This document shows, one piece after another, positions 36,530 to 46,129 of a stretch of DNA of 64,000 nt. Position numbers and translations under genes: made by a program. This DNA comes from Pseudoxanthomonas mexicana (GTDB taxonomy: Bacteria > Pseudomonadota > Gammaproteobacteria > Xanthomonadales > Xanthomonadaceae), in NCBI RefSeq assembly GCF_001556105.1, contig NZ_LSIF01000036.1, forward strand, positions 22,778-86,777. Direction: 5' to 3'. Each line of letters opens with the position of its first letter. Position 1 is the first letter of the stretch. Under the pieces are notes generated by a model that saw nothing but the letters and a program-made list of their open reading frames with translations, was not told the DNA's origin and ran no database searches.

Positions 36530-37729
36530 TCAGGCGACCGCGCCGTGTACCCGCTGCACGGCATCCCACGAACGCGCCAGCGTTGTCACCAGCCCGTCCA
36601 CGTCCTGCAGCGAGTGCAGCGCCGACAGCGTCACCCGCAGGCGGGCCTTGCCGTCCGGCACGGTCGGCGGGCGGATCGCCGGCACCAGATAGCCCGCGCT
36701 GTCGAGCGCGGCAGACAGCGCCAGCGCCGTGCCATCGCTGCCGCACAGCACCGGCTGGATCGGTGAATCCGACGCCATCAGTTGCAGGCCGGCCCGCTGC
36801 GCGCCACTGCGGAAACGGTCGACCAGCGACTGCAGCTTCTCGCGTCGCCACTGGTCGCGGCGCGCATGCTTCACGGCCACGCGCGTCGCCGCGGCCAGCG
36901 CCGGCGGCATCGCCGTGGTGTAGATGTAGGGGCGCGCGGTTTCGGCGAGATGCTGGATCAGCGTCTCTTCGCCCACGACCACCGCACCGTAGCCGCCCAA
37001 CGCCTTGCCCAGCGTGACCAGTTGCAGCGGCACGTCGGCCACGCCCATGCGGGCTTCCGCCACGCTGCCGCGGCCTTCGGGGCCGCGCACGCCGACGCCA
37101 TGCGCGTCGTCGACGAAGAACAGCGCCTGCTGCATGCGGGCGACAAGACTCAGCGAGCGCAGCGGCGCGGCATCGCCATCCATGCTGAAGACGCCGTCGG
37201 TGACCAGCATCGCAGCACCTTCCGGCTGCAGCTTGAGCTGGCGCAGCGCACCTTCGGGATCGAGGTGCGGGTAGCGCCGCAGCTTCGCCCCGGCCAGGCG
37301 CGTGGCATCCAGCAGGCTGGCGTGGTTGAGGCGGTCCTGCACGCAGACATCCCCGTCCTCCAGCAGCGCCTGCTGCACGGCGAGATTGGCGAGGAAGCCG
37401 CTGCCGAACAGCAGCGCCCGCGGATAGCCGAGCCAGTCGGCGACGTCGCGCTCCAGCGCCTCATGCGACGCGTGGTGGCCGCTGACCAGGTGCGATGCGC
37501 CAGCGCCGGCACCCTCGCGCGCAGCCGCATCCTGCAGCGCGTTGGTGACTTCGAACTGCTGGGCGAGGCCGAGGTAATCGTTGCTGCTGAACTCGGTCAG
37601 CCAGCGGCCATTGACCTCGACGCGCACGCCGTCGCGACGCGTGACGGTGCGGCGCGTGCGTTGCCGGCCCAGTGCGATGCGTTGCTGGCGCTGGGCGAGG
37701 ATGCGGTCGTGCAGGTCGGTGCGGGTCAT
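36530..37729 (-). CDS. bioF: 8-amino-7-oxononanoate synthase
   Basis: 399 residues. BioF is a PLP enzyme that condenses pimeloyl-ACP with L-alanine. [39 protein letters not shown] and the lysine motif [11 protein letters not shown] near residue 240 are diagnostic. The ATG of [10 protein letters not shown] is the natural start; the open frame upstream enters the 115-bp gap to bioB. Confidence 0.95.
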   Translation of the reverse strand: MTRTDLHDRILAQRQQRIALGRQRTRRTVTRRDGVRVEVNGRWLTEFSSNDYLGLAQQFEVTNALQDAAAREGAGAGASHLVSGHHASHEALERDVADWLGYPRALLFGSGFLANLAVQQALLEDGDVCVQDRLNHASLLDATRLAGAKLRRYPHLDPEGALRQLKLQPEGAAMLVTDGVFSMDGDAAPLRSLSLVARMQQALFFVDDAHGVGVRGPEGRGSVAEARMGVADVPLQLVTLGKALGGYGAVVVGEETLIQHLAETARPYIYTTAMPPALAAATRVAVKHARRDQWRREKLQSLVDRFRSGAQRAGLQLMASDSPIQPVLCGSDGTALALSAALDSAGYLVPAIRPPTVPDGKARLRVTLSALHSLQDVDGLVTTLARSWDAVQRVHGAVA

Positions 37730-37844
37730 GTCGGCGTGGCCTGGCGATGAAGGCGCCGGGACACAGCGGACGACCGACGACGACGCGCCGGCCGCGTTAC
37801 CGCGCCAGCGTGCGTCGTCCGGTACTGCCCCCTGTTGCCCCGAC

Positions 37845-38921
37845 TTATGCCGCCCGGCCGCAGCACGGCTCGGAACGGGTGATGTCGGCATGCACCGTAC
37901 CGCTGCCCGGGGCATCGGTTCTGTGATGGTCGTGCACGTTTTCCACCTGCACCGCCATCGGCCGCAGGCCGAGGCGGGCGAACAGGGCCTGGTCGCGCTC
38001 GGTGTCCGGGTTGCCGGTGGTCAGCAGCTTCTCGCCGTAGAAGATCGAGTTGGCGCCGGCCAGGAAACACAGCGCCTGCAGCTCGTCGCCCATCGCCTCG
38101 CGACCGGCCGACAGGCGCACCATCGAAGCCGGCATCACCAGGCGGGCGATGGCGATCGTGCGGACGAACTCGAACGGGTCCAGCTCGGTGGTGCCGTGCA
38201 GCGGCGTGCCCGCCACCTGCACCAGCCGGTTGATCGGCACCGAGTCGGGATGCGACGGCAGGTTCGCCAGCGCCTGCAGCAGGCCGGCGCGCTGCGCGCG
38301 CGATTCGCCCATGCCGACGATGCCGCCGCAGCACGTCTTCATGCCGGCCTCGCGGACATGCTCCAGCGTGTCCAGGCGGTCCTGGTACTGGCGGGTGTGG
38401 ATGATGTCGCCGTAGAAGTCGGGCGCGGTGTCGAGGTTGTGGTTGTAGTAGTCCAGCCCGGCATCCTTCAGCGCGTGCGCCTGCTCGCCGCTCAGCATGC
38501 CGAGCGTGGCGCAGGTCTCCAGGCCCAGCGCCTTCACGCCGCGGATCATCTCGGCGACCTTCGGGATGTCGCGGTCCTTCGGCGAGCGCCAGGCCGCCCC
38601 CATGCAGAACCGCGACGCGCCGGCCGCCTTCGCCTGCGCGGCCTTGGCCAGCACCTGCTCGGCATCCATCAGCTTCTGCGCGGACACGCCGGTGTCGTAA
38701 CGCTGCGCCTGCGGGCAGTACGCGCAGTCCTCGGGACAACCGCCCGTCTTCACCGACAGCAGCGTGGAGACCTGGACCTCCGCCGGATCGAAATGGACCC
38801 GGTGCACCGACGCCGCCCGGTGCAGCAGCTCGGGGAACGGCAGGTCGAACAGGGCCAACAGTTCCTCGCGCTGCCAGTCATGGCGCAGCAGAGGCGTGTC
38901 GGTAGAAATGTGAGCGGACAT
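37845..38921 (-). CDS. bioB: biotin synthase
   Basis: 358 residues. This radical-SAM enzyme inserts sulfur into dethiobiotin. The radical-SAM cluster motif is GCPEDCAYC with Cys62, Cys66 and Cys69. Ligands for the auxiliary cluster appear in [11 protein letters not shown] and [13 protein letters not shown], and VRLSAGRE carries the conserved Arg. First gene of the biotin cluster, divergent from comF by 61 bp. Confidence 0.97.
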   Translation of the reverse strand: MSAHISTDTPLLRHDWQREELLALFDLPFPELLHRAASVHRVHFDPAEVQVSTLLSVKTGGCPEDCAYCPQAQRYDTGVSAQKLMDAEQVLAKAAQAKAAGASRFCMGAAWRSPKDRDIPKVAEMIRGVKALGLETCATLGMLSGEQAHALKDAGLDYYNHNLDTAPDFYGDIIHTRQYQDRLDTLEHVREAGMKTCCGGIVGMGESRAQRAGLLQALANLPSHPDSVPINRLVQVAGTPLHGTTELDPFEFVRTIAIARLVMPASMVRLSAGREAMGDELQALCFLAGANSIFYGEKLLTTGNPDTERDQALFARLGLRPMAVQVENVHDHHRTDAPGSGTVHADITRSEPCCGRAA

Positions 38922-38949
38922 CGCGGCCTCGCAGGCATACAGTCGGGGA

Positions 38950-38978
38950 AGTCTGAAAACCGGACCTCGCCCTGTCAA
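38950..38978 (-). promoter_or_regulatory. sigma70 promoter for bioB
   Basis: On the minus strand a perfect TTGACA (38973-38978) is followed after 17 bp by CAGACT (38950-38955). Transcription would start near 38943, leaving a leader of about 20 nt. The -35 lies right at the comF start codon, so the two divergent genes share the region. Confidence 0.55.
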
Positions 38979-38982
38979 CCGC

Positions 38983-39687
38983 ATGGATGCCTTGAAAGTT
39001 GACGGTTGGTGGCAATACGCCACTCGCCTGCTGCTGTCCCCGCGTTGTGTCATCTGCCGTGAACGCGGCTTCAACGGCATCGATCTGTGCGCTTCATGCA
39101 CCACGCGATTGCCCTGGAATCTTACGTCCTGCCTGCGGTGCGGCATCCCGTTGGCCACCGTTGGCGCGTGCGGGGAGTGTCTGCAACGGCCCCCTGCATT
39201 GACGTACACCCGGGCGGTCTTCGTCTACGGATTTCCGCTGGACCGGCTGGTGCCGCGTTTCAAGTTCCACCGTGATCTCGCTGCCGGCCGGCTGATGGCG
39301 GGCCTGATGACCCAGGCCCTCGCATCGGCGCCACGCCCCGACGCGATCGTGCCGGTGCCCCTGCATTCGCGTCGCCTGCGTGAGCGCGGCTACGACCAGG
39401 CGCTCGAACTGGCGCGGCCCCTGGCCAGCGCGTTCGGCCTGCCCCTGCGCCCTGACCTGCTCCAGCGCATCCGTCCGACCACGCCACAATCCGAGCTCGA
39501 CGCCAGCCAGCGGCAGCGGAACGTCGCCAAGGCGTTCGCGGTGCCGCCGCGCATCGCCCTGCCTGCCCATATCGCGCTGGTCGATGACGTCATGACGACC
39601 GGCGCCACCCTGCAGGCCGCGGCCCGCGCACTGCTCAGCGCGGGTGCCGCACGCGTGGATGCGTGGGTCTGCGCGCGCGTGCCCTGA
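38983..39687 (+). CDS. comF: ComF-family phosphoribosyltransferase-like protein
   Basis: 234 residues. An N-terminal zinc-ribbon shows [20 protein letters not shown] and CGEC. The PRTase domain follows, with [18 protein letters not shown] and the PRPP-binding motif [13 protein letters not shown]. ComF is linked to DNA uptake in naturally competent bacteria. The start is the ATG of [10 protein letters not shown]. Confidence 0.9.
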   Translation: MDALKVDGWWQYATRLLLSPRCVICRERGFNGIDLCASCTTRLPWNLTSCLRCGIPLATVGACGECLQRPPALTYTRAVFVYGFPLDRLVPRFKFHRDLAAGRLMAGLMTQALASAPRPDAIVPVPLHSRRLRERGYDQALELARPLASAFGLPLRPDLLQRIRPTTPQSELDASQRQRNVAKAFAVPPRIALPAHIALVDDVMTTGATLQAAARALLSAGAARVDAWVCARVP

Positions 39688-39705
39688 CGACACGCGCCTG
39701 TTGCA

Positions 39706-41499
39706 TCAGGGCGTGACCCCGGTCGCGGTGACGCGGCATTGCAGCGTCAGCACGATCTGTCCCCCTGCAGGGAAGGCCGGGATGGTTACGCCAGTGCCGG
39801 TCAGGGTGGCGACCGGCACCGTGGCGCCAGGACAGGTCGCGCCGCCCGTCGCGGTACAGGTGGCAGTCGCCTGGGGGTCGGCGCAGTTCAGGCCCGCGCC
39901 CGGCGCGTCGCGGATGACGGTCCCATTCGCCGCGCTCGGACCGGGATTGCTGGCAGTCACGGTGTAGGTGACCACGCTACCCGACAAGGCGGTGGTGGGA
40001 CTGGCGGACTTGATGATCGACAAGTCGGTACGCGGGATGCGCACGTTGCGGAAGACGCAGCTCAGCTGGTCGCCCGCTGCCGGGGCGAACGCGAACGAAG
40101 CGCCAGTGCCGGTGGGTGCCGACCCGCCGTTGCGCGCATTCGTGCAGGCATAGGTCGTGGTGTAGTCCGAAAGGTTGGTGCCCGCCGCGCCGGTTTCGGA
40201 GAACGTATAGCTGGCGCCCGCCGTCGCCGGGCTGACGATCGCCACCTGCGTCGGCGCGGTGGTTGCGCCGGTCGTCGTCACCGACGCACCGGCGCCGGCA
40301 CCAGCACCTGCGATGGCGAGCGCGAACTGGTCCGAGGCCTGCAGGCGTCCGTCTGGCAGTTCCTTGCTCAGCCGCAGGACCGGGCGTGCGGTATTGGTGA
40401 TGGCGCAGACGATCTGGTTGTTGGCCGCCGGTGTGACGTTCCAGGTGGGCGATGCCCCGGACGGTGTGAATGCGATCCCGTTGCGCGTGCAGCTGATCGC
40501 CGCGGTGTATGCACCCGTCAGCGTGGAGGCACTGCCGCTCGCCATCGTGTCGCGCAGGTAGTACGTCGTGCCCGTGGTCACCGCCAGCGCGCCCGTGCTC
40601 GCCTGCTGGCCCACACCGGTACCGGACGTGGTGGCCTCGCGCACGGTCCCGGCGGTCGACGTGGTGCCGATCTGCACCGTGAACTGGTCGCTCGCCTCGG
40701 CGCGCGGTGCGCCCAGCACCTTGTCCAACGTGATGGTGGTGCCATTGCCGGTGATCGAGCCGTTGCAGCCGGTCGCACTCGCCGCCGCCGCCGGATCACG
40801 GAAGGCCGTCGCAGGAATGATGACCGGTGCGCCGCCGCCTGGCAGCGTCCAGCGCAGCCGGGCGAAGTTGATGCCACCATGGTTGAGCCAGTACATGCGC
40901 ACCAGCGCACAGCTGTTCGCATTGGCGGCGGTGAAGCTGCCGAGCGTGGCGTAATCGTCCTCTCCACTCGTCCAGTTGTTGACGGTGCCAACTGGCACGT
41001 CGTACGACGCCGTGCGGTAAGCCGTGTTGGCGTAGTCGCTGGAGAAGCCCAGCTCCACGTTGTCGTCATGGGCGATGCTGACGTTGTAGGTGCCCGCCTG
41101 CGGGAACTGGATCAGCGCATACGAAACCCGTCCCATCGCCTGCAATCCGCAGGACGTGGCACTGGCGGATCCGATGCCCGAGTGACACAGGTTGTAGCCC
41201 GTCTGCCGATAGTTGATGTCTGCCGCCGTGCCCGTGCGTACGGCATTGGCGGCGTTGGCCGCGATGGCGCGCAGTGCGTTCAGGCGATCAGCGCCGGTAC
41301 CCGTGTTGTTGGCGAAGGTGGGACGCCCTGCCGGCCCTGTGTAGGTGCCTACGTTCGCGTCGCCGCGGTAATCCTCCCAGCGCACGGTCTGTGCGGTGGC
41401 GTTACCCAGGCATGCCGCCAGCAACGCGCCGGCCATCCAGCGCCCGTATTTCAACGAAAGGGATCGTGCGATCCCCGTTCCCCTGTCGTGTTGTGCCAT
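39706..41499 (-). CDS. secreted PA14-like / DUF11 repeat protein
   Basis: 597 residues. A signal peptide ends near GNATAQ. Residues 40-230 include SYALIQFPQAGTYNVSIAHD and RMYWLNHGGINFARLRW, a PA14-like carbohydrate-binding layout. Two prealbumin-like segments rich in Thr/Ala/Gly follow. A DUF11 domain ends the protein: TDLSIIKSASPTTALSGSVV then YTVTASNPGPSAANG. No sortase, autotransporter or C-terminal anchor is visible, so it is probably periplasmic or exported by an unknown route. The 683-residue plus-strand frame over it is a shadow. Confidence 0.75.
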   Translation of the reverse strand: MAQHDRGTGIARSLSLKYGRWMAGALLAACLGNATAQTVRWEDYRGDANVGTYTGPAGRPTFANNTGTGADRLNALRAIAANAANAVRTGTAADINYRQTGYNLCHSGIGSASATSCGLQAMGRVSYALIQFPQAGTYNVSIAHDDNVELGFSSDYANTAYRTASYDVPVGTVNNWTSGEDDYATLGSFTAANANSCALVRMYWLNHGGINFARLRWTLPGGGAPVIIPATAFRDPAAAASATGCNGSITGNGTTITLDKVLGAPRAEASDQFTVQIGTTSTAGTVREATTSGTGVGQQASTGALAVTTGTTYYLRDTMASGSASTLTGAYTAAISCTRNGIAFTPSGASPTWNVTPAANNQIVCAITNTARPVLRLSKELPDGRLQASDQFALAIAGAGAGAGASVTTTGATTAPTQVAIVSPATAGASYTFSETGAAGTNLSDYTTTYACTNARNGGSAPTGTGASFAFAPAAGDQLSCVFRNVRIPRTDLSIIKSASPTTALSGSVVTYTVTASNPGPSAANGTVIRDAPGAGLNCADPQATATCTATGGATCPGATVPVATLTGTGVTIPAFPAGGQIVLTLQCRVTATGVTP

Positions 41500-41572
41500 G
41501 TCGTGCGCTGCGTGATGCTACATCGAATAAGTGTGAACACTATCACGCTAGTCGCGCCTCATCTTGAATGCG

Positions 41573-42475
41573 CTATGCCGTTCGGCGGGCAAGATCGAAC
41601 GCCAGTCCGGCGAAGATCACCGCACCCACCCAGTTGTTGTGCAGGAAGGCGCGGAAGCACGCGTCGCGTTCGCGGTGACGGGCCATCCAGAATTGTGAGG
41701 CGACCAGCAAGGCGGCGACACCCATGCTTGCGAAGTAGTACATGCCCAGCCCCGCATGCCGTCCCACGAGGTACAGCGCGACGAACATGAGTGCATACAG
41801 CACGCCCTGGACGACCAGGTCCAGATCGCCGAACAGGATGGCGGTGGATTTCGAACCCGCACGCAGGTCGTCCTCCCGATCCACCATCGCGTACCAGGTG
41901 TCGTAGGCCGTGGCCCACAGGATGTTGGCGCCGTACAGCACCCAGGCCACCGTGGGGACCTCGCCCTGCACCGCCGCGAAGGCCATCGGGATGCCCCAGC
42001 CGAACGCCAGCCCAAGGTAGACCTGCGGCAGGTAGGTATGGCGCTTGAGATATGGGTAAGTGGCCGCCAGGAACAGCCCGACCACGCTCAGCCAGACGGT
42101 CAGCCGGTTCATCGTCAGCACCAGCGCGAATGCCGCCAGCATCAGCATGGCGAACACGATCAGCGCTTCGCGTCCCGACACCGCGCCCGTGGCCAACGGG
42201 CGGCCGCGCGTGCGTTCGACCTGCGGATCCAGCCACCGGTCCGCGTAATCGTTGATCACGCATCCCGCTGAGCGGGTCAACCACACACCGGCGGTGAACA
42301 CGAACAACGTCCACGTCGACGGCACGCCGTCGGCCGCCAGCCACAACGCCCACCAGGTCGGCCACAGCAGCAACAGCACGCCGATCGGCCGGTCGCCACG
42401 CAGCAGCTTCCAGTACTGGCCCAGGCGTTCACGCCAGTGCGGTGTGCCGGCTTTTTCGAAAGGCTCGTATCCCAT
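41573..42475 (-). CDS. ubiA: 4-hydroxybenzoate octaprenyltransferase
   Basis: 300 residues from the ATG of [10 protein letters not shown]. An in-frame start 66 bases upstream adds residues unlike the family. The inner-membrane enzyme prenylates 4-hydroxybenzoate in ubiquinone synthesis. The first Asp-rich motif is [17 protein letters not shown], the second [13 protein letters not shown], and about eight membrane helices surround them. Confidence 0.94.
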   Translation of the reverse strand: MGYEPFEKAGTPHWRERLGQYWKLLRGDRPIGVLLLLWPTWWALWLAADGVPSTWTLFVFTAGVWLTRSAGCVINDYADRWLDPQVERTRGRPLATGAVSGREALIVFAMLMLAAFALVLTMNRLTVWLSVVGLFLAATYPYLKRHTYLPQVYLGLAFGWGIPMAFAAVQGEVPTVAWVLYGANILWATAYDTWYAMVDREDDLRAGSKSTAILFGDLDLVVQGVLYALMFVALYLVGRHAGLGMYYFASMGVAALLVASQFWMARHRERDACFRAFLHNNWVGAVIFAGLAFDLARRTA

Positions 42476-42574
42476 GCGTGAAAGGGTAGCAGGCCCGCCC
42501 CAGGCGTCCGTATCCCCCAAGCCCGCCGCAAACTGGGCCATCGCATCGGTTTGCGGCTAGAATGCCGGTCCCGT

Positions 42575-42616
42575 GCGCCCGTAGCTCAGCCGGATAGAGT
42601 AGTGGCTTCCGAAGCC
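42575..42616 (+). pseudogene. truncated tRNA-Arg(CCG), 5' half only
   Basis: Bases from the acceptor stem (GCGCCCG) through the D arm and anticodon loop (CTTCCGAAG) are those of tRNA-Arg, but after GAAGCC the sequence diverges and no T-arm or CCA follows. The complete copy downstream shares 36 contiguous bases with it. The break in the anticodon arm marks where the island joins the chromosome. It cannot give a functional tRNA. Confidence 0.85.
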
Positions 42617-42704
42617 GCTGCTCATAGGCCAAAATCGGGAACCGCAGTGTCACCGGGCTACTACTCAAAAGTGGCTGGCCCGAAGCAAAAAGTCCTTTAA
42701 AAAC

Positions 42705-42781
42705 GCGCCTGTAGCTCAGCCGGATAGAGTAGTGGCTTCCGAAGCCATTGGTCGGGGGTTCGAATCCCTCCAGGCGCGCCA
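42705..42781 (+). tRNA. tRNA-Arg (anticodon CCG)
   Basis: 77 bases fold into a full cloverleaf. The acceptor GCGCCTG pairs with CAGGCGC, then discriminator G and encoded CCA. The D stem is GCTC/GAGT, the anticodon stem GTGGC/GCCAT with loop TTCCGAA, and the T loop TTCGAAT. Anticodon CCG reads CGG. The acceptor differs from the broken copy (CTG versus CCG at the stem end) with its own matching 3' strand, so it was probably brought in by the island and replaces the disrupted gene. Confidence 0.95.
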
Positions 42782-43142
42782 TATTCCCTGTGACAATTCT
42801 GGGACGCCACTGGGACAACTTCTAGTCAAGCTCTTCGGCACGATGAGTAGAAGCCTCCTGCCGGCCCACGGCGAGGCCATCCAAGGATGATCAAGATCAG
42901 TCTGCCCACAGACCGACACTTCGCTGGCTCAAGAGGCGAATGATGGCGGTGCGTCGAAGCAAGGGGGAGCTGATCAACTGCCTACTCCTCAGCGTCGCAC
43001 GCTTTGCTGGCGTACGCCGATAACTACAACCGCCTACGCCCCGAAGGGGGACGCTCGCTTGCATGCTTTACTCGGGCAATCTCGGGATCTTCCAAGTGGG
43101 CCCAGCGCGGCTATCGGTTTCCGCTGGAATGAACTTCCAGAG
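42782..43142. other. island edge, no gene recognised
   Basis: About 360 bases after the tRNA show no convincing coding frame. Close to the tRNA, CTGGGACGCCACTGGGACAAC holds a short direct repeat of TGGGAC that could be an integrase arm-binding site. A short plus-strand stretch near 43005 translates as LAYADNYNRLRPEGG, faintly like the end of an IS3-type transposase, too short to call. Confidence 0.4.
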
Positions 43143-43520
43143 CTATCCCGCGTCCTTGTACATATCAAGCGCTTTCAGAACGTTAAGAGAAGCGGAAAGC
43201 TTTCTGAGGGATGCGGCGGCTCTTACCGATTCAGAGGAGTACTGCTCTGCACTAATCTTGATGTTGTTCAGGGCATCTCGCAACCGGACAAGCTCGAACA
43301 AGAAATCAAGACCTATCTCTCCGGTAAGGAATCGATGCTCGCAAGTTAGGCACTCCCTACCGCGCTGGAACCAATTTAAGTCGTTGTGGGCGCTGTGGTA
43401 GCGGCGCTGGGTATAGTCGTCCGTATCCCACGTAACATCCGCACCCGGAATCGCTTTGCACACCCGGATGCCCTTGCATTCCGGACACCACATGCTAGTT
43501 CCACCGCCAAACCTAGCCAT
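43143..43520 (-). CDS. zinc-ribbon protein resembling the NrdR N-terminus
   Basis: 125 residues. CPECKG near the start and ECLTCEHRFLTGEI about 50 residues later form a four-cysteine zinc ribbon. The second half resembles the RRRECL-x-C-x-x-RFTT stretch of NrdR, but the ATP-cone is absent and the C-terminal half is an unmatched helix. The ATG is preceded by GGTGGA. It is the last gene of the minus-strand defence array, 27 bp after the restriction endonuclease gene. Its role is unknown; a small DNA-binding or regulatory protein is possible. Confidence 0.55.
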   Translation of the reverse strand: MARFGGGTSMWCPECKGIRVCKAIPGADVTWDTDDYTQRRYHSAHNDLNWFQRGRECLTCEHRFLTGEIGLDFLFELVRLRDALNNIKISAEQYSSESVRAAASLRKLSASLNVLKALDMYKDAG

Positions 43521-43547
43521 AATTTCCACCGTGGTGATAATGGCGCG

Positions 43548-44750
43548 TTAGACCAAATCGTAGCGAATGCTGGGCGGGAAAATCAGCCCTATGTTGCGTG
43601 GGTCCATCTTGAACAAGTATCCGTGGTCCCTCGCCCGCGGACGCCGCCCGGGATCGCGGGCTAACAAATGAAGCACAAAGTCCAGCTCGATGTGTCCCCG
43701 CTCGAAAAGCGACTCTAGATTCGAAATCATCGGCGCACGCGTATGTACTGCTTGAACGTAGTGAAATTCTTCCTCGCCATCCGCGCCGCGGCGAACGGCG
43801 GCTTTCACCCAGAACGTCTGTTGGTGCTTTTCAGCTAGGACTTGTCGTAACCCTTCCATGCCCCATTGCACTACCTTGGTGGGCGACAAGATCGTGCCGT
43901 GCATTGCATGCAGATCGGCGCCCAGGACCGACAAGAACAATCTTAGGGTGTTCGGGACATTGTTCAACGAGCAGTACAACTGTCGTCGCCCATCCTTGTC
44001 GTACCCGTATGTTTGCAATAGGGACACCGCAGTTCCGATCGCACTTTCGCTCCAATCGGGAACCTTCGAGAAGAGGGTTATCCGGTTCGCTTGTCGCGTA
44101 CCACCGGAAGTCCTCGAGGCCTTGATCTCGATGCCCTTGTAATCCGGAGATTTGCTCGAGTTGGCTGGGATGCCCAGCAATGTCTCGAGCGTCATTCCCA
44201 CGCCCGTCGGCCCGGATCGAAGGCTCCTCACGTACCCTCGTGCGGCGACGTCCCGAAGTTTCGTGAGCAACTCGTCCGCTGGTGCGTTCTTCGCGATCGC
44301 GATCGCTTGGATTAGGTTGCCCAGCGGGCTAGCCGGATCCTTGAGGGAATCGAAGACCCCGGGCACGCTGGTGTTAGCGATATAAAGCTGCCCTTCGTGC
44401 GCAAAGAGCGCCAATAGGTTCCCGGCCTTGGCATACTTCGGCAAGCCGGTCACCCAGATCCGGGGGTCGCCATCCTTGGTTTCCGGACGATACAAGGAGG
44501 CCTTTGCCTCTTCCCTCGCGCTCCCAGTCAGGTGCCAAGCGGTAACCACTACCTTCGCGTCAGGCCCCTTGGACTGGGCCTCGTAGTCGTGCAGGCCTTC
44601 CCGGCGCAGGTAGTCCCGTAGCTGGCCGTGGGCATCCATAATCGACTTGGACAAGCCCGTTTCCGTCGGCACGAGGAAGCCCGCCTCCACACCTTTGTCG
44701 GCGAGGACACGGATCACTTCCTCAATTTGTCGGTCCGCGCGCTCCAGCAT
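43548..44750 (-). CDS. MvaI/BcnI-family type II restriction endonuclease
   Basis: 400 residues. The C-terminal half has TGVGMTLETLLGIPANSSKS followed by PDYKGIEIKASR, the nuclease core of the MvaI/BcnI family, with Asp203, Glu208 and Lys210 as the likely metal-binding and catalytic residues. MvaI and BcnI cut CCWGG and CCSGG and are about 240 residues, so the first 170 residues here are an additional domain (it contains DPRIWVTGLPKYAKAGNLL). The gene follows the Dcm-type methyltransferase by 53 bp, as expected for a restriction-modification pair. The exact site recognised is inferred, not shown. Confidence 0.85.
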   Translation of the reverse strand: MLERADRQIEEVIRVLADKGVEAGFLVPTETGLSKSIMDAHGQLRDYLRREGLHDYEAQSKGPDAKVVVTAWHLTGSAREEAKASLYRPETKDGDPRIWVTGLPKYAKAGNLLALFAHEGQLYIANTSVPGVFDSLKDPASPLGNLIQAIAIAKNAPADELLTKLRDVAARGYVRSLRSGPTGVGMTLETLLGIPANSSKSPDYKGIEIKASRTSGGTRQANRITLFSKVPDWSESAIGTAVSLLQTYGYDKDGRRQLYCSLNNVPNTLRLFLSVLGADLHAMHGTILSPTKVVQWGMEGLRQVLAEKHQQTFWVKAAVRRGADGEEEFHYVQAVHTRAPMISNLESLFERGHIELDFVLHLLARDPGRRPRARDHGYLFKMDPRNIGLIFPPSIRYDLV

Positions 44751-44803
44751 CGCTATCCCCCTCGTCCCCTAAGAGTGGGATGTCATTGTCTCACCTGCAA
44801 GCG

Positions 44804-46084
44804 CTATGGGCGCAAGATCTTCGCGAGGTGCTCGCCAACGGCCTGTGCCAGTCCCACGGGAACGGCATTCCCGATCTGAGTATATTTCGGCACTTCGCGG
44901 TCGAACACGCCTTCGCGGGGATTGCCCGCCCGTCGAATGCCGCCCGTCGAGCGCTTGCCCTCGAACTGGTACCAATCGGGGAACATTTGGAGCCTTGCCC
45001 ACTCGCGTACCGTCAGGATGCGCGGCTGCGAGAAATGCACGTAGTCGTCTGGCAACGACGTCGCAGTGATAGTCGGGCCCTCATCTCCCCATTTGAGGGG
45101 AAGGACACGCTGGGCGAATTTCTTTGTCCGGAATTTCTCGGGGACGATGCCGCCATTGTCGATCATCGCCTGGAATTTCTCGACGATCTTGGGGCTGTGC
45201 TTGCTGTACTCATGCTCGGTGACGGAGGCGCCCTTGCGAAGCGGCGACCCTCCTTCCCTCGGCGTCCTCAGCCACCTTTGGATCGCAGTCGTCGCGGCCT
45301 TGGGATAAACCAACGTCGCGCCGCCATTGGCGTACTTGTCGTCTACGAGGTCGCCAAGGAGCTCGATGGGATGCGGCGCGTGCTGCCTGCCATTGGGTGG
45401 CGGCAAGAACCCGCGCTCGACCGCGTCCACGGAGTCACTATCCGCGAGCAGCGGAGACTTAACGTCCTTGCGAATGCCGACCATCAGGACGCGCGGGCGG
45501 TTCTGCGGGACTCCGTAGTCCTTGGCGAAAACGAGCCTGTACGCAACCCGATAGTCCTTCAGGCCGCTGAAGGTCTGGAACACCTGCTTCCAGATGTCCC
45601 CCTTTTCGCCGCCGTCATTCCACTTGGCGTGGAGTAACCCGCGGACGTTCTCGAACAAGAACGCGCGTGGCCGCAGTCGGTGCACCAGCGCCGCCATGTC
45701 TTGGAACAAGTGGTTCGAGGGCAATTGCTCCTTTTCCACCGAATACGATCGGCGATGGCCAATTCCCGAAAAGCCTTGGCAGGGCGGCCCGCCAACCAGC
45801 AGGTCCAGTTCCCCATGCCCGAATTGGAATTCGCTCTTGAAGCGCCTCTCCAGGGATTTCACGTACGACTCACTGGCGACCATCGACTTGACGTCCGCGG
45901 CATGGAACGCCGACTCCTTCAAGAGCGGGTTGATCTCCTTCCTATTCTCGATGTACGTCCGGCGCGCATCGTCGTTGAGCTCGTTGACGAACACGGGGAA
46001 GAATCCTGCGTTCTCCAATCCAAGCGAGAGGCCACCGCAACCTGCGAAGAGGTCGACGACCTTGAGTGACTTTTTCGGATCCAT
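44804..46084 (-). CDS. DNA (cytosine-5-)-methyltransferase, Dcm/DrmMII-like
   Basis: 426 residues with the ordered C5-methyltransferase motifs: DLFAGCGGLSLGLE (SAM binding, residues 11-24), GGPPCQGFSG (catalytic Cys102), FENVRGLL (144-151), QNRPRVLMVG near 207, and the closing QIGNAVPV. The target-recognition region lies between about 220 and 330. Adjacent Vsr and MvaI/BcnI-type genes suggest a CC(W/S)GG-like target. In DISARM class 2 a cytosine-5 methyltransferase (DrmMII) marks CCWGG in the host, so it could serve the DrmAB genes too. Confidence 0.93.
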   Translation of the reverse strand: MDPKKSLKVVDLFAGCGGLSLGLENAGFFPVFVNELNDDARRTYIENRKEINPLLKESAFHAADVKSMVASESYVKSLERRFKSEFQFGHGELDLLVGGPPCQGFSGIGHRRSYSVEKEQLPSNHLFQDMAALVHRLRPRAFLFENVRGLLHAKWNDGGEKGDIWKQVFQTFSGLKDYRVAYRLVFAKDYGVPQNRPRVLMVGIRKDVKSPLLADSDSVDAVERGFLPPPNGRQHAPHPIELLGDLVDDKYANGGATLVYPKAATTAIQRWLRTPREGGSPLRKGASVTEHEYSKHSPKIVEKFQAMIDNGGIVPEKFRTKKFAQRVLPLKWGDEGPTITATSLPDDYVHFSQPRILTVREWARLQMFPDWYQFEGKRSTGGIRRAGNPREGVFDREVPKYTQIGNAVPVGLAQAVGEHLAKILRP

Positions 46085-46129
46085 GGGGTTCTTGATGGTT
46101 ACTCCGGTTCAATGATGCCGCCGACCTGA

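Noticed and set aside
39739-41790. 683-residue plus-strand open frame
   Set aside because: It is antisense to the secreted DUF11 protein and is Arg/Gly-rich without domains.
42429-42818. Minus-strand frame encoding MARLEGFEPPTNGFGSHYSI and related residues
   Set aside because: It is the antisense translation of the two tRNA-Arg copies; LEGFEPPTNGFGSHYS peptides are a well-known false gene over tRNAs.
42995-43070. Possible IS3-type transposase remnant
   Set aside because: Only about 15 residues loosely resemble a transposase end and no inverted repeats or other transposase frames are nearby.
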